In this document: piece after piece, positions 4,753 to 5,720 of the stretch | Layout: each line of letters starts with the position of its first letter | How positions within the stretch are numbered: the first letter of the stretch is position 1 | NCBI GenBank assembly: GCA_029865445.1 | Contig: JAOUGY010000252.1 | Span: forward strand, 1-5,720 | Source: Acidimicrobiia bacterium | GTDB taxonomy: Bacteria; Actinomycetota; Acidimicrobiia; Spongiisociales; ZC4RG35 | Length of the DNA: 5,720 nt | Direction of reading: 5' to 3' | The notes under the pieces: generated by a model | What the model was told of the DNA's origin: nothing | Seen by the model: the letters and a program-made list of their open reading frames with translations, nothing else | Databases searched by the model: none | Made by a program: the position numbers and the translations under genes

Positions 4753-5720
4753 GGAGACGTAGACCCCGGTGGCTGGGCGAGAATCCGAATTCGGTGAGGG
4801 CCCGGCCCAGAGGCGTGGTGGCAACGGGTGCACCATTGACCGACTCGATTCGCGCTCGGCGGGTCCGACCTGCGACGGACGAGACTGCCCCGGCGATGTC
4901 GTGGAGTGTGTGAGGATCCTCGGAGAAGAGCTGGATCTTGTTCCCGTCCACGAATGCGCCGAGGTGCCCGCCGACCAGAACAACGTATGCCCCGGCGATC
5001 CTTCCCAGCCGGCCATGATGCGCTTCGGGCCAGTCGAGGGCCGCACCGTAGGGGTTGGCCGGGTCGGTGGCTGCCAGCCCGACCACCTGATTCGGTGCTT
5101 CCGCTCGCAACCTGTCGACTGCGCCGGGGAGTGCGAATTGTGCCCCGCCGAGGCCCTCGACGAAGTACCCCCGGCGAACCTTGCCTGCGTCCTCCAACCC
5201 TGACAGCACCGGATAGATCCCGGAGAAGCCGCCGGGGATGGACTCCGAAGCCAACGACGCCCTCGTGAGGACACCGTGACGAAGCAGTAATTGGTCGGTG
5301 ATCGCTGTGGCCCACACAGTGCGGTCCGGCGGTTCGAGTGTGAGGTCGGACACGAGGGACCAACGGCCGGCCGAGGCGGGTGGGAAGGTCGAAGGCACGG
5401 TTGGGCGACGGTTGTGTGCCTTTCGAGGTGCGCCGGCGATGTGTGATCTGAGGGCTGCGAAGGAATCGTTGGTCACCTCGCCCGCCCACACGAGATCCCA
5501 CAGCGCGTCGAGTACCTCGGCTGGATCGCCTCCGGCGCACGCCGCGTAGATCTCCCTGAAGAACGATGCGCCACGGTCGGAGAGGTGGTCCCGGATGGCG
5601 GCGTGTACCGGCCCGTCGGGAGGCTCGTCCTGACCACGTTCCCGGGCCAGCTGCGGAAATCGATCCCGGAGATAGACCGCAATCCGGCCATCGTGTCCGC
5701 CTATCGAGCCCCGGCCAACC
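4739..5720 (-). CDS. lhr: C-terminal part of large helicase-related protein Lhr (5' end outside the window)
   Basis: About 326 residues read in from the right edge to TGA at 4739-4741. Lhr is an ATP-dependent 3'-5' superfamily 2 helicase for repair; full proteins are about 1,500 residues. The window holds only the C-terminal, non-helicase region, so the ATPase motifs are not visible. Recognisable blocks are GASFFREIY (about 5572-5546), ALWDLVWAGEVTNDSF (5506-5459), GRWSLV, and GGFSGIYPVLSGLEDAGKVR followed by RGYFVEGLGGAQFALPGAVD (about 5233-5114), then NPYGAALDWPE. These are typical of actinobacterial Lhr. In mycobacteria this region forms winged helices related to the AlkZ glycosylase family, and E. 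coli Lhr C-terminal domain has been reported to remove uracil. A GTG at 5491 could be taken for a start, but the frame continues upstream with conserved residues to the edge. The end overlaps nei2 by 14 bases. Confidence 0.93.
   Translation of the reverse strand, partial: VGRGSIGGHDGRIAVYLRDRFPQLARERGQDEPPDGPVHAAIRDHLSDRGASFFREIYAACAGGDPAEVLDALWDLVWAGEVTNDSFAALRSHIAGAPRKAHNRRPTVPSTFPPASAGRWSLVSDLTLEPPDRTVWATAITDQLLLRHGVLTRASLASESIPGGFSGIYPVLSGLEDAGKVRRGYFVEGLGGAQFALPGAVDRLRAEAPNQVVGLAATDPANPYGAALDWPEAHHGRLGRIAGAYVVLVGGHLGAFVDGNKIQLFSEDPHTLHDIAGAVSSVAGRTRRARIESVNGAPVATTPLGRALTEFGFSPSHRGLRLHAGR

Noticed and set aside
4753..5274. In-frame upstream extension of nei2 (possible fusion protein)
   Set aside because: Fpg/Nei enzymes need Pro2 at the mature N-terminus right after Met, which fixes the start at 4752; the extension is an out-of-frame reading of lhr.
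5489..5491. GTG as a start for a separate 250-residue protein
   Set aside because: The frame continues upstream to the window edge with conserved Lhr sequence (for example ALWDLV directly before it), so this is an internal Val codon.
4635..5540. 301-codon minus-strand frame overlapping lhr and nei2
   Set aside because: Arg/Ser/Pro-rich shadow of the two real genes with no family signature.

Overview
The window is gene-dense, G+C-rich chromosomal DNA (roughly two thirds G+C, strong G/C bias at third codon positions). It most likely comes from an actinobacterium, perhaps an acidimicrobial lineage. The support is a DivIVA-domain coiled-coil protein, a DUF4032 kinase-like protein, an lhr-nei2 repair pair as in mycobacteria, and TANNNT -10 boxes placed so that transcripts would be leaderless. 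The lineage is inferred from gene content only. There are no tRNA, rRNA, mobile element or CRISPR features, and no intergenic gap exceeds about 50 bases.

Left part (1-2721, plus strand): the 3' tail of an unidentified gene overlaps a short DivIVA-domain protein. Next is a pair overlapping by ATGA: a SatD-family protein (nucleotide-cyclase-like motifs plus a C-terminal helix-turn-helix) and a three-helix membrane protein that matches the C-terminal half of DUF3307-type proteins. The start of the satD-like gene is preceded by a 28-base-period repeat of GTTGTC/GACAAC arms around a candidate leaderless promoter. Ten bases after the membrane protein comes a DegT/DnrJ/EryC1/StrS aminotransferase of the EpsN/PglE type, probably with its own leaderless promoter.

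Right part (2706-5720, minus strand, convergent): the order of transcription is the 3' part of lhr (running off the right edge), nei2 overlapping it by 14 bases, then after about 50 bases a DUF4032 protein with a lipopolysaccharide-kinase-like catalytic core. Its stop overlaps the end of the aminotransferase gene by 16 bases on the opposite strand.

Functionally, lhr-nei2 is a DNA repair unit (helicase plus oxidised-base glycosylase). The SatD-like/membrane pair looks like a small signalling or envelope-stress cassette of unknown function and is the least understood part of the window. The aminotransferase points to amino-sugar (surface glycan) synthesis, but no partner glycan genes are in view.
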